DNA of 64,000 bases from Candidozyma auris (GCF_003013715.1 NC_072812.1:372001-436000), one strand, 5' to 3'; shown: positions 18,308 through 28,691, counted from the stretch's first letter. Notes: generated from the sequence alone by a model not told the origin. Translations and numbers: made by a program.

Positions 18308-21007
18308 ATGTCTACCAGTGTACATACAAAGTGGTTCACCAACTACATGTCAACACTAAGCGGTAAAGGTCATAGGAGGAGAAAAGATATATTTGAACAT
18401 GAGAATGAGGATGACAATATAGTTGCCAGTGATAAAGGTGAAGCTAGTCTATTGGAAGTGAATCCCAAAGCGAGCGATCCTCCAGCTCTGATGCCTTTGA
18501 TAGACATTGAGAATGAGCGACTGAAATCCAGAGCCGCTTACCTTCAAAAACGTTTCGAAAACAAGATCAAAGATCTTAGGGAAGATGTTGAGCGGCTAGA
18601 GTCACAGAGGAATCTCAGCGCAAGAGAGGCTCAGGAGTACAAAGAAAAGAAAGACCTCTTGCAGTCAATCGAAGACACTAAAACCCCGAATGATGTTCAC
18701 CAATACAACATTCCTGGCCTCGATGACCCTGCCTTGGAACATGATAGGTCTAAGAAGCGAGATCTACTTACCTCCAAAGATACATATGACGATCCAGACA
18801 CCTTTGAGACAAAGAAGAAGTTCCGCTTTGAGAACCAGTGGGAGCTTCACCAGTTACGCAAAGCGAACGAAATCAGAACCGCTCACCCTGATGAGATCCA
18901 AATTCAGCTGGACCGAATCTATGAATATGTTTTTGATGATTCACAATTCATCGATTTCGCAGAGGAAGGCGAGACGCAGTCAGATCCCAGTGAAGATTAT
19001 ATCGAGCCCACTATTACGAGCAACCGAACATCCATAAAGGAAGTAAGGGAATCCCTTCCCGTTTTCAGCCTACGATCAGAATTTCTTCAAAAGGTCGAAG
19101 AAAATCAAGTACTCATTGTAGTTGGGGAGACCGGTTCAGGCAAAACCACACAACTCCCTCAATACTTGTATGAAGCAGGCTATACTAACTCAAGATCGGA
19201 AAAAAATCAGATTCAAAAAGTTGGATGTACACAACCAAGAAGAGTTGCTGCAACTTCAGTTGCTACCAGAGTCGCTGACGAAGTTGGCTGTAAGCTAGGC
19301 GAAGAAGTGGGATATAGTATCCGTTTTGAGGATGTCACCTCTGAGAAAACTCATATAAAGTACCTAACAGATGGTATGCTACTAAGAGAATTTCTTACTG
19401 ATCCCTTGCTTTCAACTTATAAGGCGCTCATGATTGATGAAGCCCATGAAAGGACAGTATCGACCGAAATTGTATTGGGTCTACTCAAAGATATCGTTCG
19501 CGAGCGCAAAGACTTGAAACTTATAGTTGCGTCTGCTACTATTAATGCTGCTAAGTTCTCTGAGTATTTTGATGGCGCTCCGGTCTTTAATATCCCAGGA
19601 AGACGATTCCCAGTCGAGATTTGCTATACAAAAAACCCAGAAGCTAACTATATTCAAGCTGCCATAACCACAATATTTCAAATTCACACAACCCAAAATG
19701 TCTCGGGAGATATTTTGGTATTCTTAACAGGTCAAGACGAGATTGAATCCATGCACGAGACTCTAATAGAAGCTTGCGATAAGATAGGTTCATCCATTAA
19801 CAAGTTGATTGTTGCTCCTATTTACGCAAATCTTCCACCGAAGGAACAACAAAAGATATTTGAGCCCACACCACCAGGCGCCCGTAAGGTGGTTCTCGCT
19901 ACTAATATAGCCGAAACATCCATCACTATCGATGGTATCAGATTCGTGATTGACCCTGGATATGTAAAGGAAAATGTGTACAATCCTACCACAGGTATGG
20001 AAAGTCTCGTGGTAATGCCCTGTTCAAGGGCTTCTGCTGATCAAAGAGCTGGAAGAGCAGGACGAGTGGGCCCTGGGAAATGCTATCGCCTTTTTACCAA
20101 ATGGTCTTTCTACAATGAGTTGCAAGCCAGCCCTACTCCCGAAATTCAAAGAACTAACCTAAGCACCGTTGTGCTTTTGCTTCTATCGATGGGCATAACC
20201 GACTTGATGCACTTTGATTTCATGGATCCACCGTCGTCACAGATTTTAATAAAGTCATTAGAGTTGCTTTACTCACTCGGAGCGCTCAATGCCAAGGGCC
20301 AGATCACAAAGTTAGGGAGAAAAATGGCAGAATTCCCCATGGACCCAATGTTTTGTAAATGCCTTTTAAAAAGCGCAGACTTTGGTGTGACGGGTGACAT
20401 ATTGTCGATAATGGCCCTTCTTTCCGAGTCATCTTCCTTATTCTTCCGTCCCAAGGATAAAAGAGAGCAGGCCGACAAAAAGAAGGAAACTTTCCACCAT
20501 GAATTTGGAGATCACCTCACCTTATTGAACATCTGGAATCAATGGGAGGATACGGGGTTCTCCAACATATGGGCAGAGGAAAATTTCTTGCAATATCGTA
20601 CATTGAAGAGGGCCAAGGAAGTTAGATCGCAGCTTGAGGGTCTATGTAAGCGTGTTGAGATTGACATCGCTCAACAAAAAGAGAAGTTCCAGAAAATCTC
20701 CAATGAAGACCAATTGCGAGGCATACAAAAATCTTTGGTGGCAGGATTCTTTCCAAACGTTGCCAAACTCTCAAAACTGGGCACTAACTATACTCAGTTG
20801 AAAAGAAAAATGCCTGTCTTTATCCATCCTTCTTCAACATTGTATCACATGAAACCTCCGCCAAAGCTTGTGATGTATCATGAATTGGTGCTAACGTCAA
20901 AAGAATATATGAGAAACTGTATGATCATAGAGGAGAAGTGGTTAGACGAACTTGCAATGCACTATTATATAACTACAGAACCAGACCACAAGAATCGAAA
21001 TAGTTAA
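18308..21007 (+). CDS. PRP2: DEAH-box pre-mRNA splicing ATPase Prp2
   Basis: The 899-residue protein is a DEAH helicase of the Prp2/DHX16 group, which remodels the assembled spliceosome just before the first catalytic step. Motifs seen: GETGSGKT (273-280), TQPRRVAATSVA, DEAH (377-380), SATINAAKF, TNIAETSITI and QRAGRAGRVGPG. The helicase-associated and OB-fold regions follow, with FIHPSSTLYH and YHELVLTSKEYMRN. The charged N-terminus (about 1-240) is divergent, as in Prp2. Assignment over Prp16, Prp22 and Prp43 rests on length and C-terminal similarity to DHX16. Either ATG, 18308 or 18347, could start it. A CTG codon near 20775 falls where DHX16 has Ser as I recall it, which bears on the genetic code. 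Confidence 0.85.
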   Translation: MSTSVHTKWFTNYMSTLSGKGHRRRKDIFEHENEDDNIVASDKGEASLLEVNPKASDPPALMPLIDIENERLKSRAAYLQKRFENKIKDLREDVERLESQRNLSAREAQEYKEKKDLLQSIEDTKTPNDVHQYNIPGLDDPALEHDRSKKRDLLTSKDTYDDPDTFETKKKFRFENQWELHQLRKANEIRTAHPDEIQIQLDRIYEYVFDDSQFIDFAEEGETQSDPSEDYIEPTITSNRTSIKEVRESLPVFSLRSEFLQKVEENQVLIVVGETGSGKTTQLPQYLYEAGYTNSRSEKNQIQKVGCTQPRRVAATSVATRVADEVGCKLGEEVGYSIRFEDVTSEKTHIKYLTDGMLLREFLTDPLLSTYKALMIDEAHERTVSTEIVLGLLKDIVRERKDLKLIVASATINAAKFSEYFDGAPVFNIPGRRFPVEICYTKNPEANYIQAAITTIFQIHTTQNVSGDILVFLTGQDEIESMHETLIEACDKIGSSINKLIVAPIYANLPPKEQQKIFEPTPPGARKVVLATNIAETSITIDGIRFVIDPGYVKENVYNPTTGMESLVVMPCSRASADQRAGRAGRVGPGKCYRLFTKWSFYNELQASPTPEIQRTNLSTVVLLLLSMGITDLMHFDFMDPPSSQILIKSLELLYSLGALNAKGQITKLGRKMAEFPMDPMFCKCLLKSADFGVTGDILSIMALLSESSSLFFRPKDKREQADKKKETFHHEFGDHLTLLNIWNQWEDTGFSNIWAEENFLQYRTLKRAKEVRSQLEGLCKRVEIDIAQQKEKFQKISNEDQLRGIQKSLVAGFFPNVAKLSKLGTNYTQLKRKMPVFIHPSSTLYHMKPPPKLVMYHELVLTSKEYMRNCMIIEEKWLDELAMHYYITTEPDHKNRNS

Positions 21008-21026
21008 TGATGATTAAAGCCATGGA

Positions 21027-21860
21027 TCAAGAACGCAAAGTGCCGATACGTCGATCGAGAACATTACCAACATTCTTCATCTCCAAAAAGTAGCTGCTAG
21101 CTTTCTCATGTCCCATCTTCTTAGTCAACTTGGCAAAGAAGAGACCACAAGCGTTACAAAGGGTCCTACTTCCAGCAGGACCCGACCTCCACTCGGGAGT
21201 TTTCTTTGACCCGCATTGGCCACATTGGTATCTCTTTCTCAAACATAGTTCTTTTTGTTGGGCATTTTGGGGGAAGACAATCTCCCCAGCTGTGTACTCT
21301 GTAGCTGGTCTAGGCTCTAACACAAAAAGAACTTTTTCGTGCCTCATAAGAACTCCTTCAGCTTTACGTTTATGGTTTTTTGAAAGCTGCTTACCATTTG
21401 TCACTGGAATTTTTATGTTCTTTCTATCGTAAGCTGCTGTTTCCAACTCCGGTTCTGATAGCATCGGTGTGTTTAACACCGCTTGCTCAGAATCCAACAA
21501 AGTCTGTACATTATCTTTGTTGTCCGGGTCTGTTAATGGAAATATGTTTTTATTAGGTGAAGATAATGCCGAGGATTTTCGTGAATGACCAAAGGAACTT
21601 GGTGTACTGGGAGGTGGGCTCCCATAAGCATTCGAGAAGGGAGAAATAGGCTGATACGTTCGATTTGCTAGCGAAGCTCGCCGGGGGCAAGCGTAGATTG
21701 CAAAATCATCTGAGAGGTTGCAACTTGCCATCAACTCCTGGTAGGAGGGAATCTGTCGTTTTGTCTCATAGCGGTTGTCTGCCACCCTCCAGACCTCATA
21801 TCCAGACTGAACGTTCATAGTGATAGTAGGAGAAAGAAAACAAAATGTTAGACAGCTCAT
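21027..21860 (-). CDS. GATA-type zinc finger transcription factor
   Basis: The 277-residue protein carries one C-terminal GATA finger with 18 residues between the cysteine pairs: CGQC (213-216), TPEWRSGPAGSRTLCNAC, then a basic tail AKLTKK. This CX2CX18CX2C class (NsdD in filamentous fungi, Brg1/Gat2 in Candida) is distinct from the nitrogen-regulating Gln3/Gat1 fingers and often controls morphology or development. The N-terminal two thirds are Ser/Pro-rich with SPFSNAYGSPPPSTP and several Ser-Pro sites. The ORF starts at an ATG at 21860, but the first 14 residues are hydrophobic and Cys-rich, so Met15 (21818) is an equally likely start. I cannot assign an orthologue. It converges on PRP2 with 19 bp between genes. 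Confidence 0.8.
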   Translation of the reverse strand: MSCLTFCFLSPTITMNVQSGYEVWRVADNRYETKRQIPSYQELMASCNLSDDFAIYACPRRASLANRTYQPISPFSNAYGSPPPSTPSSFGHSRKSSALSSPNKNIFPLTDPDNKDNVQTLLDSEQAVLNTPMLSEPELETAAYDRKNIKIPVTNGKQLSKNHKRKAEGVLMRHEKVLFVLEPRPATEYTAGEIVFPQNAQQKELCLRKRYQCGQCGSKKTPEWRSGPAGSRTLCNACGLFFAKLTKKMGHEKASSYFLEMKNVGNVLDRRIGTLRS

Positions 21861-22855
21861 ACGTCTCCCTTTTAACGTTTAGGACTTGTCACGATTCAGC
21901 TTAATCTAGCAAATGTGGAGCTTCTTACACTTGCCAATACGGCTCGCAGGGCCACCTCCATTATGCGAGTGACTGCAAGTCGAGGCAGGTACTACAAGGC
22001 ATGATAAATCAGGAATCCCATTCAAAGGGCTTCACTGTAAGGTGCCGGAGATTGCATTCGATTGAGTAGTAAGATGGTCATACAAATTTTACAGTTAGGT
22101 ATCTGATACTCCAAATTAGATATTTACTCGATAAGGAGAAGATGATGATCACTCTTCAAGAAGGAGCTTGAGCAATGATAATGATAGACACTAATTTAAG
22201 AACTGTAAACATCTCACAAGACCAATTACGTTCGATAAGCATGGGGGTCTCATCTAGACCCTCGCCCCTGGTTGAATCGTTGATTTTGTCACACATGACA
22301 CAATGGATCGAAGAATCCTCTTTTGGTTATGGAAGGGATCCAGAGCAGATCATTTTATGTAATAGAAGCCTGAGAATGATCTCTACGAGGGAAAAGTGGC
22401 TATGCAAAAAGTACGTCGCAAGTCCTGCTGCCCAATTGCAAGTCTAATTGATACTCTATGTTTCTGTACCATCACTTTCAATAGGAGCAAACATAGAAAT
22501 TGAAGAACTCTCTCTTACCGACACAGATATTGTTTGCAGATCAAGGTTCAACCTGGACACGCCTGCATCGGACGAATTTTGACTTATCCTTGCCAGTCCG
22601 CTCGGTTGATTTCACTCACAACTATTACATCTTCTTCTAAGCTCTTGCATTCTTCTTTTGCCGTACGGTCCGGTCACAAATCAACCCACCGTACTTACTT
22701 AGCCAGACTGATGTCCTCCGGGCTCGCTTCAGGACGGGGTAAACAAAGATCGCGACATCGTACGCGTTAAAATGTGAGCCGCATTGGAGAGCTGGCAAGG
22801 AGACGTCAATTGAACGAGTTGAGCTCTTATCAATCTCTTCAGTGAGGCTGCTGAA
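21861..22855. other. 1-kb divergent intergenic region between the GATA factor and LRR genes
   Basis: This is a long upstream region, as often found before regulatory genes. An ATG-initiated 90-codon ORF lies at 22175-22447 on the plus strand, with no recognisable family. It contains a possible GTACGT donor near 22410 but no TACTAAC branch site, so I do not call it a gene. No other structure was recognised. Confidence 0.45.
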
Positions 22856-24259
22856 ATGGAGAAATCAAACCCCTTACTTCCATTCGCATTTAGTACCAGT
22901 TCCTTTGATGAGAAGAATGCACTAAGCACCGACCCCCGTGAGAAGCATGTTATTGACGAGAATGCTAGCTCCAGATATCACACGAGAGGTCAAAACAGCC
23001 AAAACAGACCAATTCGTAAGGAAGCGCCATTTGCTATGCCCAGCTTGAAGAGGAAGATGGGTGCAAGCTTTAGTGAAAAGGATGACATCAAGAGAAGAGA
23101 TTACTTCTTCAACGGACCGTCGAGTGAGGATGATACTATTGACACCGAACCGGACTCGAGAGATGACCCACACACGTTCCTGACTCAGGCCTCGGCCAAA
23201 GAGCTTCCCAGTAGCCCTCCTGTACAACCGCAGATGTCTGAGTTCGACATATCAACCACGACAGATACGGTTCCTGACAGTCCAAGGAAAGAAAGCCATG
23301 GGATTCACAGCTTAAACACATCGCCAGTGAGGAATGCAAAACCTTTCATACGAAGTTCCGAGCCAGACTTTGGCATCGGACCTTTCAACCGGTTCAAGAC
23401 ATCGAGCTATATTGTTCAACCTTCAACGGACAACGACTTTGGTAGCGAGCCAGATCCTGCTGCATCTGCAGCTGTGTACGCAGCGGCACGAAACCGTATT
23501 CTCCAAGCCTTCGATGATGTTTCGGTGTCGGTTAGCTTGGAGGGCATGGGTCTCACAGAAATTCCGGAAGAAGTTCGTGACTTGAACAGCTTGGTGATTT
23601 TCTCTAGAGATCTGCCCAATAACCTTCACCAGTTGTACTTGACAAACAACAAACTACGCAGCCTTAATCCAGCTCTATTTGCATACACAAAGCTTAATGT
23701 CTTAAGTTTACGTCAGAATTATCTCAAAAGCATACCTGCTAGTATACGTCATTTGCAAAACTTGTGTGATTTGAATATAGCCACAAATCATCTACGGTCC
23801 CTACCCGTTCAGATTCTTGAGCTCCCAAATCTCACGACCTTTAGAGCAGGGCCCAACCCTTTTATCTCGATTCCGGAGAACGCGATCCCAGTTCATCAAG
23901 GCGAGAAACCGTCACCCAGGTATGTCAGTCAAATTGTGAGGCACTCAGAGGTAAGTACCGTTCCCTCACTCAAATCATTATGCTTACATACTATTGCCAA
24001 GTATGATGTCACTTACAGCGAGACTCACTCGTGGAAGCGACATACGCCTCGGGTAATCCACCATCTAATTGCGAAGGCGATCTCAAAGGGGATGTTTGAG
24101 GACACATGCAGTGAGTGCCAATTAGTGGTCGTGGAGCCTTATGCTGAAATATTCGAGTGGTGGGATTTTCTTCAGAACACCAGCGTGCCCTTCAAAAGAG
24201 AATTCTGCTCCGAGAGATGTGTCCGTGTATATAATGAGAGAACAGGCTACCTCGGATAG
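22856..24259 (+). CDS. Leucine-rich-repeat protein with C-terminal Cys motif, unknown function
   Basis: A 467-residue fungal protein. The N-terminal half is polar and disordered, with many Ser-Pro sites. Leucine-rich repeats occupy about residues 235-345 (GMGLTEIPEEVRDL, LHQLYLTNNKLRSLNPALF, LNVLSLRQNYLKSIPASI, LCDLNIATNHLRSLPVQIL). The C-terminal 50 residues hold a CxxC...CxxxC arrangement (Cys418, Cys421, Cys451, Cys455) around WWDFLQN, a possible metal-binding module. A similar LRR-plus-Cys layout is, to my recollection, found in an uncharacterised S. pombe protein. The function is unknown; LRRs suggest a protein-binding scaffold. The ATG at 22856 is the first of the open frame. Confidence 0.75.
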   Translation: MEKSNPLLPFAFSTSSFDEKNALSTDPREKHVIDENASSRYHTRGQNSQNRPIRKEAPFAMPSLKRKMGASFSEKDDIKRRDYFFNGPSSEDDTIDTEPDSRDDPHTFLTQASAKELPSSPPVQPQMSEFDISTTTDTVPDSPRKESHGIHSLNTSPVRNAKPFIRSSEPDFGIGPFNRFKTSSYIVQPSTDNDFGSEPDPAASAAVYAAARNRILQAFDDVSVSVSLEGMGLTEIPEEVRDLNSLVIFSRDLPNNLHQLYLTNNKLRSLNPALFAYTKLNVLSLRQNYLKSIPASIRHLQNLCDLNIATNHLRSLPVQILELPNLTTFRAGPNPFISIPENAIPVHQGEKPSPRYVSQIVRHSEVSTVPSLKSLCLHTIAKYDVTYSETHSWKRHTPRVIHHLIAKAISKGMFEDTCSECQLVVVEPYAEIFEWWDFLQNTSVPFKREFCSERCVRVYNERTGYLG

Positions 24260-24426
24260 CCACGGTACGATGCTTTAAGAAAGCGGCCTCCTTACAGAGA
24301 AAACATATTTCAAGAGCCATACATTTAATTGAAAAAAAGTTTCACATCTATAATTGCATCATCTCGGTTTGGCGACGTCTTCTGGCATTAAGAAACAATT
24401 CTCTCAGTTCTGTACATCTCTGCTGC

Positions 24427-25140
24427 TTACAAAATTCTCCAAATCTTCAAAAAGCTGCTGAGCTCATCCTCAAAAACCAATACCATCTTCAATTGCTGCT
24501 CTACAATTTTATACAACAAGATGCTATGGGCATCTGAAGCCAAATCAAGAAAAGATGAAAGCTGCTCGAGTAGCCGAGAATGCAACTTGTCGAACTTTTT
24601 TTGTGTGAGGTATCTGTCTCTTTTAATGATGGCTTTGTGGCTCTTCTCGAAAGCACATTCTGAGTCAAGGCCGCTAAGGTGGTAACTTCGGTAAGCCAGG
24701 AAGTACATGTCATGTTTAATAACGTTGTACTTGATCGATCTGATTGTTTTCTTCAATGTCTTGCATGCACTTTCGAGCTTCCTCGAAGTCTTTCTGAAAG
24801 ATTCCATGGTCTCCCTCTGAATAGCTTGTAGAGTGTAACAATAACCCTGAACAAACTCTTCCTCCGTCGTTTTATCGGTCGGATTCTCGTTAGAAACACC
24901 GATATCTTTTAGAAAAAGGATTTGGTTTGAAAATGCTATCTCGAAAGAGTGCAAAATGATTTGAGAAAGAGTGATTTTCGTTTGAACGACGAAAGCTTCC
25001 ATTTTTTGATTGCATATGTCAACGGACTCGAACTTCGAAACCAAAGCTTCAAAAGCTTCATCGGACCGGAGACAATGAGGACAACGAAAAGAGCTAACAG
25101 GCTTTTGCTTGCTAGCATTTCGTTTACTTTGATGTGACAT
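24427..25140 (-). CDS. Hypothetical alpha-helical protein
   Basis: A 237-residue ORF with a clean ATG at 25140 and no family I recognise. The basic N-terminus contains a single CPHC motif at residues 20-23. The rest is predicted by eye to be long helices with heptad-like Leu/Ile spacing (for example FRKTSRKLESACKTLKKTI and KKFDKLHSRLLEQLSSFL). Coiled-coil or BAR-like packing is possible. It lies 60 bp upstream of the zinc-cluster regulator's 3' end, on the same strand. It is likely a real gene from its length, composition and uninterrupted frame, but no function can be given. Confidence 0.55.
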   Translation of the reverse strand: MSHQSKRNASKQKPVSSFRCPHCLRSDEAFEALVSKFESVDICNQKMEAFVVQTKITLSQIILHSFEIAFSNQILFLKDIGVSNENPTDKTTEEEFVQGYCYTLQAIQRETMESFRKTSRKLESACKTLKKTIRSIKYNVIKHDMYFLAYRSYHLSGLDSECAFEKSHKAIIKRDRYLTQKKFDKLHSRLLEQLSSFLDLASDAHSILLYKIVEQQLKMVLVFEDELSSFLKIWRIL

Positions 25141-25200
25141 CAGTGTCTAGTATACAAAATACAAGTACACTGTCATGATATGTACAAATGCGAATCCATC

Positions 25201-27507
25201 TCATGGATGACCATGATGAGAACCTGGCCATGCAGCTATGCCTGATTCCCTTGGTGAGGACTCTTTGCTACTATTTCCCGAACCAGAGAACACTTCCAAA
25301 TGGTCATCGACGTAATTCAATGTCGAAATTTGCTCAAAAAGCTCACCTTTACGATCATTGGAAAGCGGAGATTCGTGAAGTTCACTTTTCAACTTTCGGC
25401 TTCGGTCGGCAACAACTTCATCTAAGCTTTCGATAAATTTGTTCCCAAAGTTTTTATCTGTCGGTAAATTGACATAGATCTTTTTCTGCAACATTTTTGC
25501 AGTTCTCAAGCTCTCGATAATTTTTACAAAATAGGTGTCTTGATTCGTATTGGCGACATGTGTTGCATCCGTTGGTGGGGGATTAACAAGTAATAAGGCA
25601 GCATAGTATAGCATGATATGAATATGCAATGGAACATACTTTAAATTGTTGGTTATATCCTTGTCGCTGAGAACAAGATTCAAGACCGTTTGAGCGGCAT
25701 TCACGGCAATATTGAGACTCAATAGGGTCTGATCGTGCGTTGCGAGCTCTTTGTTGCTGATAAGCTCGTCTTCCTCATCAGTCTCGCTATCAGATTCTGG
25801 TTGACTCGTTTGTTCTTGAAGCGGCAAGGGTCCCATTCTTTGTCTCAATTGATGGTATTGTTCCCACTTCGGGAATATCACAGACTCAGAACCAGTATCG
25901 ATTTGAAGCTCCCGTAGGGCTGAGCAGTTTATATGCATCTTGGCGAAGTTGTAGTATATTAATGTAGATTTCGACAGCCATACGGCGCCATTGTTAATAG
26001 GAGCAAGAAGAACTGTCCATGAAACCATCCACTTGTCAAGCTCGAGATTAGACTTCGATGGGATGCCGAAAGTACTCGGTGCAATTAGGTCCCATGCATT
26101 GCCCTTAAATGCCTCCTTGATGGCCAGGTTATACTCCACTTGGGATACCAACTGAAGATCAGTAAAGCAGCTACCGATGTCTTCCTTTTCATTGGATAGA
26201 AGGGTTTTTGAGGTATCCTTCTTCACGAGTGAACCATTTGTGGAATCTTGGTTGTCCAATGTTCCTTCGATCTCGCGGGGCTTCTTATTTAAAAGTAATT
26301 CGCGGCTGTTTCTTATCAGGTAGTCGTCTGTCTCGAAAAGCGTTTGCCTGTTAAGAGACATGCATTGTTGTCCATCCAACACGTAGAGCAAATACCATAG
26401 TTTGAGGCGGTCTTTTGTATTGAGAGTGTGCAGTTTCTCGGTCACAGGCTTGTTGAGACCAAATTCTTTTGCAAGCTGCAAAGCCAAACCTGTAAATCTT
26501 TGGGAGTCTGAGAGCCAAAAACTACACAATATGAGAGCAACAATGATGTTGAAACCCTCAACATCAGACTTTGGTCGCGGCTGAAAAAGAATCTCAGAAC
26601 ACAATTTGTGCAAATGTTGCTGTAATTCACTCTGTTTGGAAGATATCGATGGGTCGGGATAGTGCATAGCAGCAATAGTGCAAACAGCGTAGACTAGTAA
26701 TTGCGACGTTTCCCAGATTTGACTAACTTGGAATTTTTCAATATCAAAACCAAAAAGTTGTTGGGATATATGAGAGTTAAAAAATTTGAAGAGAAGCTTA
26801 GCTTCCTCAAGTGTAAGAAGCGGCCTGGTGGAGCTCTCAACATGTAATTTGGGCCGTTTACAGACTGTAAATTCATCATTATATGTGCGTCTTCCGTGAA
26901 CACTCTGTTCAGACTCTGACGATTCCGGAGTCGATACTCGACTACCAATATAGTGAGATTGTGCACCTGATGGTGGATCTCTGTATGCAAGCGATACTCT
27001 CTCCTGACTGAAGTCGTTTGTTGAATACCGACTTTCTCGAAGTGCCCCCACCAAGTCGTCAAATTTGGACTCGAATGAGCTTAATTTTTTCTCCATGTGA
27101 GATTTCCATTGTAGGTCAAGATCTTGTTGTGACTTTGGATATGCTAGTGATGATGGATGTAGCTGATTTGATTGAGCTGTCTGTGAATGGATCGGTGGAT
27201 TCGGGAGCGTCTGAGACTGCAATGCTTGCCGGTCAAGCTGATTATGTCGTATACTTGGTGGCTGTGGTGAATATGTAGGAGTATGGGATGGAATAGGGTG
27301 TACGTGAGGGACCATATTGAAGTTCGGAAGCGTTTGGGGACCGACCTGCGGTAGCTTTAGCGACGGGAGCTTGGGGACAATCTGACAGGTACTTGCGAGA
27401 CCGCTCTTGATGCAGCGAGTGCATGGTAGTGAATCTGTGTATTCACATTTCACCTTTGACCGTTTGCAATTACTGCATGGCTTGGTTCTTTTTTTCTCTC
27501 GAGACAT
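25201..27507 (-). CDS. Zn2Cys6 fungal transcription factor
   Basis: A 768-residue regulator. The binuclear zinc cluster lies at the extreme N-terminus: Cys11, Cys14, Cys21, Cys29, Cys32 and Cys41 in KPCSNCKRSKVKC...LPCTRCIKSG. A Pro/Gln-rich linker follows (about 45-130), then the fungal-specific middle homology region (about 230-560), with QLLVYAVCTIAAMHYPDP and LKLWYLLYVLDGQQCMSLNR as landmarks. The family regulates metabolism or drug and stress responses; I cannot tell the target from sequence. An acidic patch (ESDSETDEEDE) near residue 575 could serve activation. The start ATG at 27507 sits just before the zinc cluster, as is usual. Confidence 0.85.
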   Translation of the reverse strand: MSREKKRTKPCSNCKRSKVKCEYTDSLPCTRCIKSGLASTCQIVPKLPSLKLPQVGPQTLPNFNMVPHVHPIPSHTPTYSPQPPSIRHNQLDRQALQSQTLPNPPIHSQTAQSNQLHPSSLAYPKSQQDLDLQWKSHMEKKLSSFESKFDDLVGALRESRYSTNDFSQERVSLAYRDPPSGAQSHYIGSRVSTPESSESEQSVHGRRTYNDEFTVCKRPKLHVESSTRPLLTLEEAKLLFKFFNSHISQQLFGFDIEKFQVSQIWETSQLLVYAVCTIAAMHYPDPSISSKQSELQQHLHKLCSEILFQPRPKSDVEGFNIIVALILCSFWLSDSQRFTGLALQLAKEFGLNKPVTEKLHTLNTKDRLKLWYLLYVLDGQQCMSLNRQTLFETDDYLIRNSRELLLNKKPREIEGTLDNQDSTNGSLVKKDTSKTLLSNEKEDIGSCFTDLQLVSQVEYNLAIKEAFKGNAWDLIAPSTFGIPSKSNLELDKWMVSWTVLLAPINNGAVWLSKSTLIYYNFAKMHINCSALRELQIDTGSESVIFPKWEQYHQLRQRMGPLPLQEQTSQPESDSETDEEDELISNKELATHDQTLLSLNIAVNAAQTVLNLVLSDKDITNNLKYVPLHIHIMLYYAALLLVNPPPTDATHVANTNQDTYFVKIIESLRTAKMLQKKIYVNLPTDKNFGNKFIESLDEVVADRSRKLKSELHESPLSNDRKGELFEQISTLNYVDDHLEVFSGSGNSSKESSPRESGIAAWPGSHHGHP

Positions 27508-28112
27508 GCCGATGTAGCCTGTTCGAGTGTTTTAGTGCTGGTAGTGCGTAGTAGTTGTTGATGAGGGTGTTTTCTGCATGCTTGGTCCTGCTTTTTTTTT
27601 TTTGCAACCATCTCGCGGCCTGTATTGCTGAAATCCGGGACTTTGGTCCGAAAGCAATGAGGGACTTGAATTTGTATGACATGAAGAGCAGAGAAGCAGA
27701 TTTGTGTCTTCTTAGTTTTCTCAATCTTATTCTTTTCTGGTTATTGCTCTTTTGCTTTCCTCGAGTGTTCCTGAACGAAGTTGCTAATGACATCAGCAAT
27801 CATCGAGCCCTCTGAATTAAACTTAAACAGTAACAGGAAGAAAACCAAAGATACAAACAGAAATATGACAATCCTTCATTTATGTTGTTGAAGATTCAGG
27901 CACTTGAGTACAGAGTGAAGAGGGTTTTTTATTTGCATCCTTACGTCAATTGAATGACTACAGTGCATTTTTTAAAAAAGAGAATTCTCCACATTCAGGG
28001 TAAAATTTTGGTCCAAACAAGCGCAAACGAGACAGACACGAAGCAAGATATTCTTTCATATCTCTCTATTTAAAGAATGCTTTTGTCTTCAACATCTTAG
28101 TTTGCAACTTCT
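27508..28112. other. Divergent promoter between the zinc-cluster gene and the CoA-binding-fold gene
   Basis: AT-rich. A run of 13 T sits near 27590. Short ORFs here start at non-ATG codons or lack any family. No further site was recognised. Confidence 0.45.
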
Positions 28113-28691
28113 ATGACATCCGTACCCCCCACTGCATGGCTTTCCCCGGATTCTTGTGAAAATGAACTGTTAAAGTCAGCGAATTCACTACCTTTCTTCA
28201 AGATGTCTATGAAACCTAAGATCAAAAGCTTTTTTGGAGCTTCAAGACAATACGTTGTTACAGGGGCATCCAATAATCCGTCCAAATTTGGCTTCAAAAT
28301 TTTGCTGTGGTATGTGAGCCACGGTCTATCTGTGGTTCCTATCAACCCTAAGGAAAGCGAGATTCTCGGCCAACAAGTAATCAAGTCTGTCCCGGAGGTC
28401 ATGAAGGCATTAGGTGCTAAAAAAGATTTATCTCAGTACAAGCTTTCTGAAAAGGATGGACTCAGTATTTCTTTCTTGACTCCACCCCACATCACTATCC
28501 AGACACTAAAGGATATTGCTGAGGTGCCAGACTACAAGTCTCTCATTAAGGGATTATGGTTCCAGCCAGGTAGCTATGATCAAGAAGCCTTAGACACAGC
28601 TGAAGCCTTAGGCCTTATTGATAGAGTTGTCCACCAAGAGGAGTGTATTCTTGTTCGTGGAGAGGAGGGGATGTACAGCGCCAACTTGTGA
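28113..28691 (+). CDS. CoA-binding (Rossmann) domain protein, YccU-like
   Basis: A 192-residue protein with a single CoA-binding Rossmann domain like the N-terminal part of succinyl-CoA synthetase alpha. Landmarks are YVVTGASNNPSKFGFKILLW, LSVVPINPKESEILGQ, LSISFLTPPHITI and GLWFQPGSYDQEALDTAEALG. Stand-alone proteins of this fold occur in bacteria (YccU/YneT) and fungi; their reaction is not settled. The ATG at 28113 is the first in frame, but Met31 (28203) lies right before the conserved domain and gives the usual family length, so it may be the true start. The region before Met31 is not clearly a targeting peptide. It converges on ATG101 with about 60 bp between. Confidence 0.75.
   Translation: MTSVPPTAWLSPDSCENELLKSANSLPFFKMSMKPKIKSFFGASRQYVVTGASNNPSKFGFKILLWYVSHGLSVVPINPKESEILGQQVIKSVPEVMKALGAKKDLSQYKLSEKDGLSISFLTPPHITIQTLKDIAEVPDYKSLIKGLWFQPGSYDQEALDTAEALGLIDRVVHQEECILVRGEEGMYSANL

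Noticed and set aside
22175..22447. 90-codon ORF upstream of the LRR gene
   Set aside because: ATG-started but without a family; a possible GTACGT donor lacks a branch site. Not called as a gene.
27555..27815. Hydrophobic 86-codon ORF in the spacer after the zinc-cluster gene
   Set aside because: Starts at a non-ATG codon and its hydrophobic residues stem from poly-T; no family.
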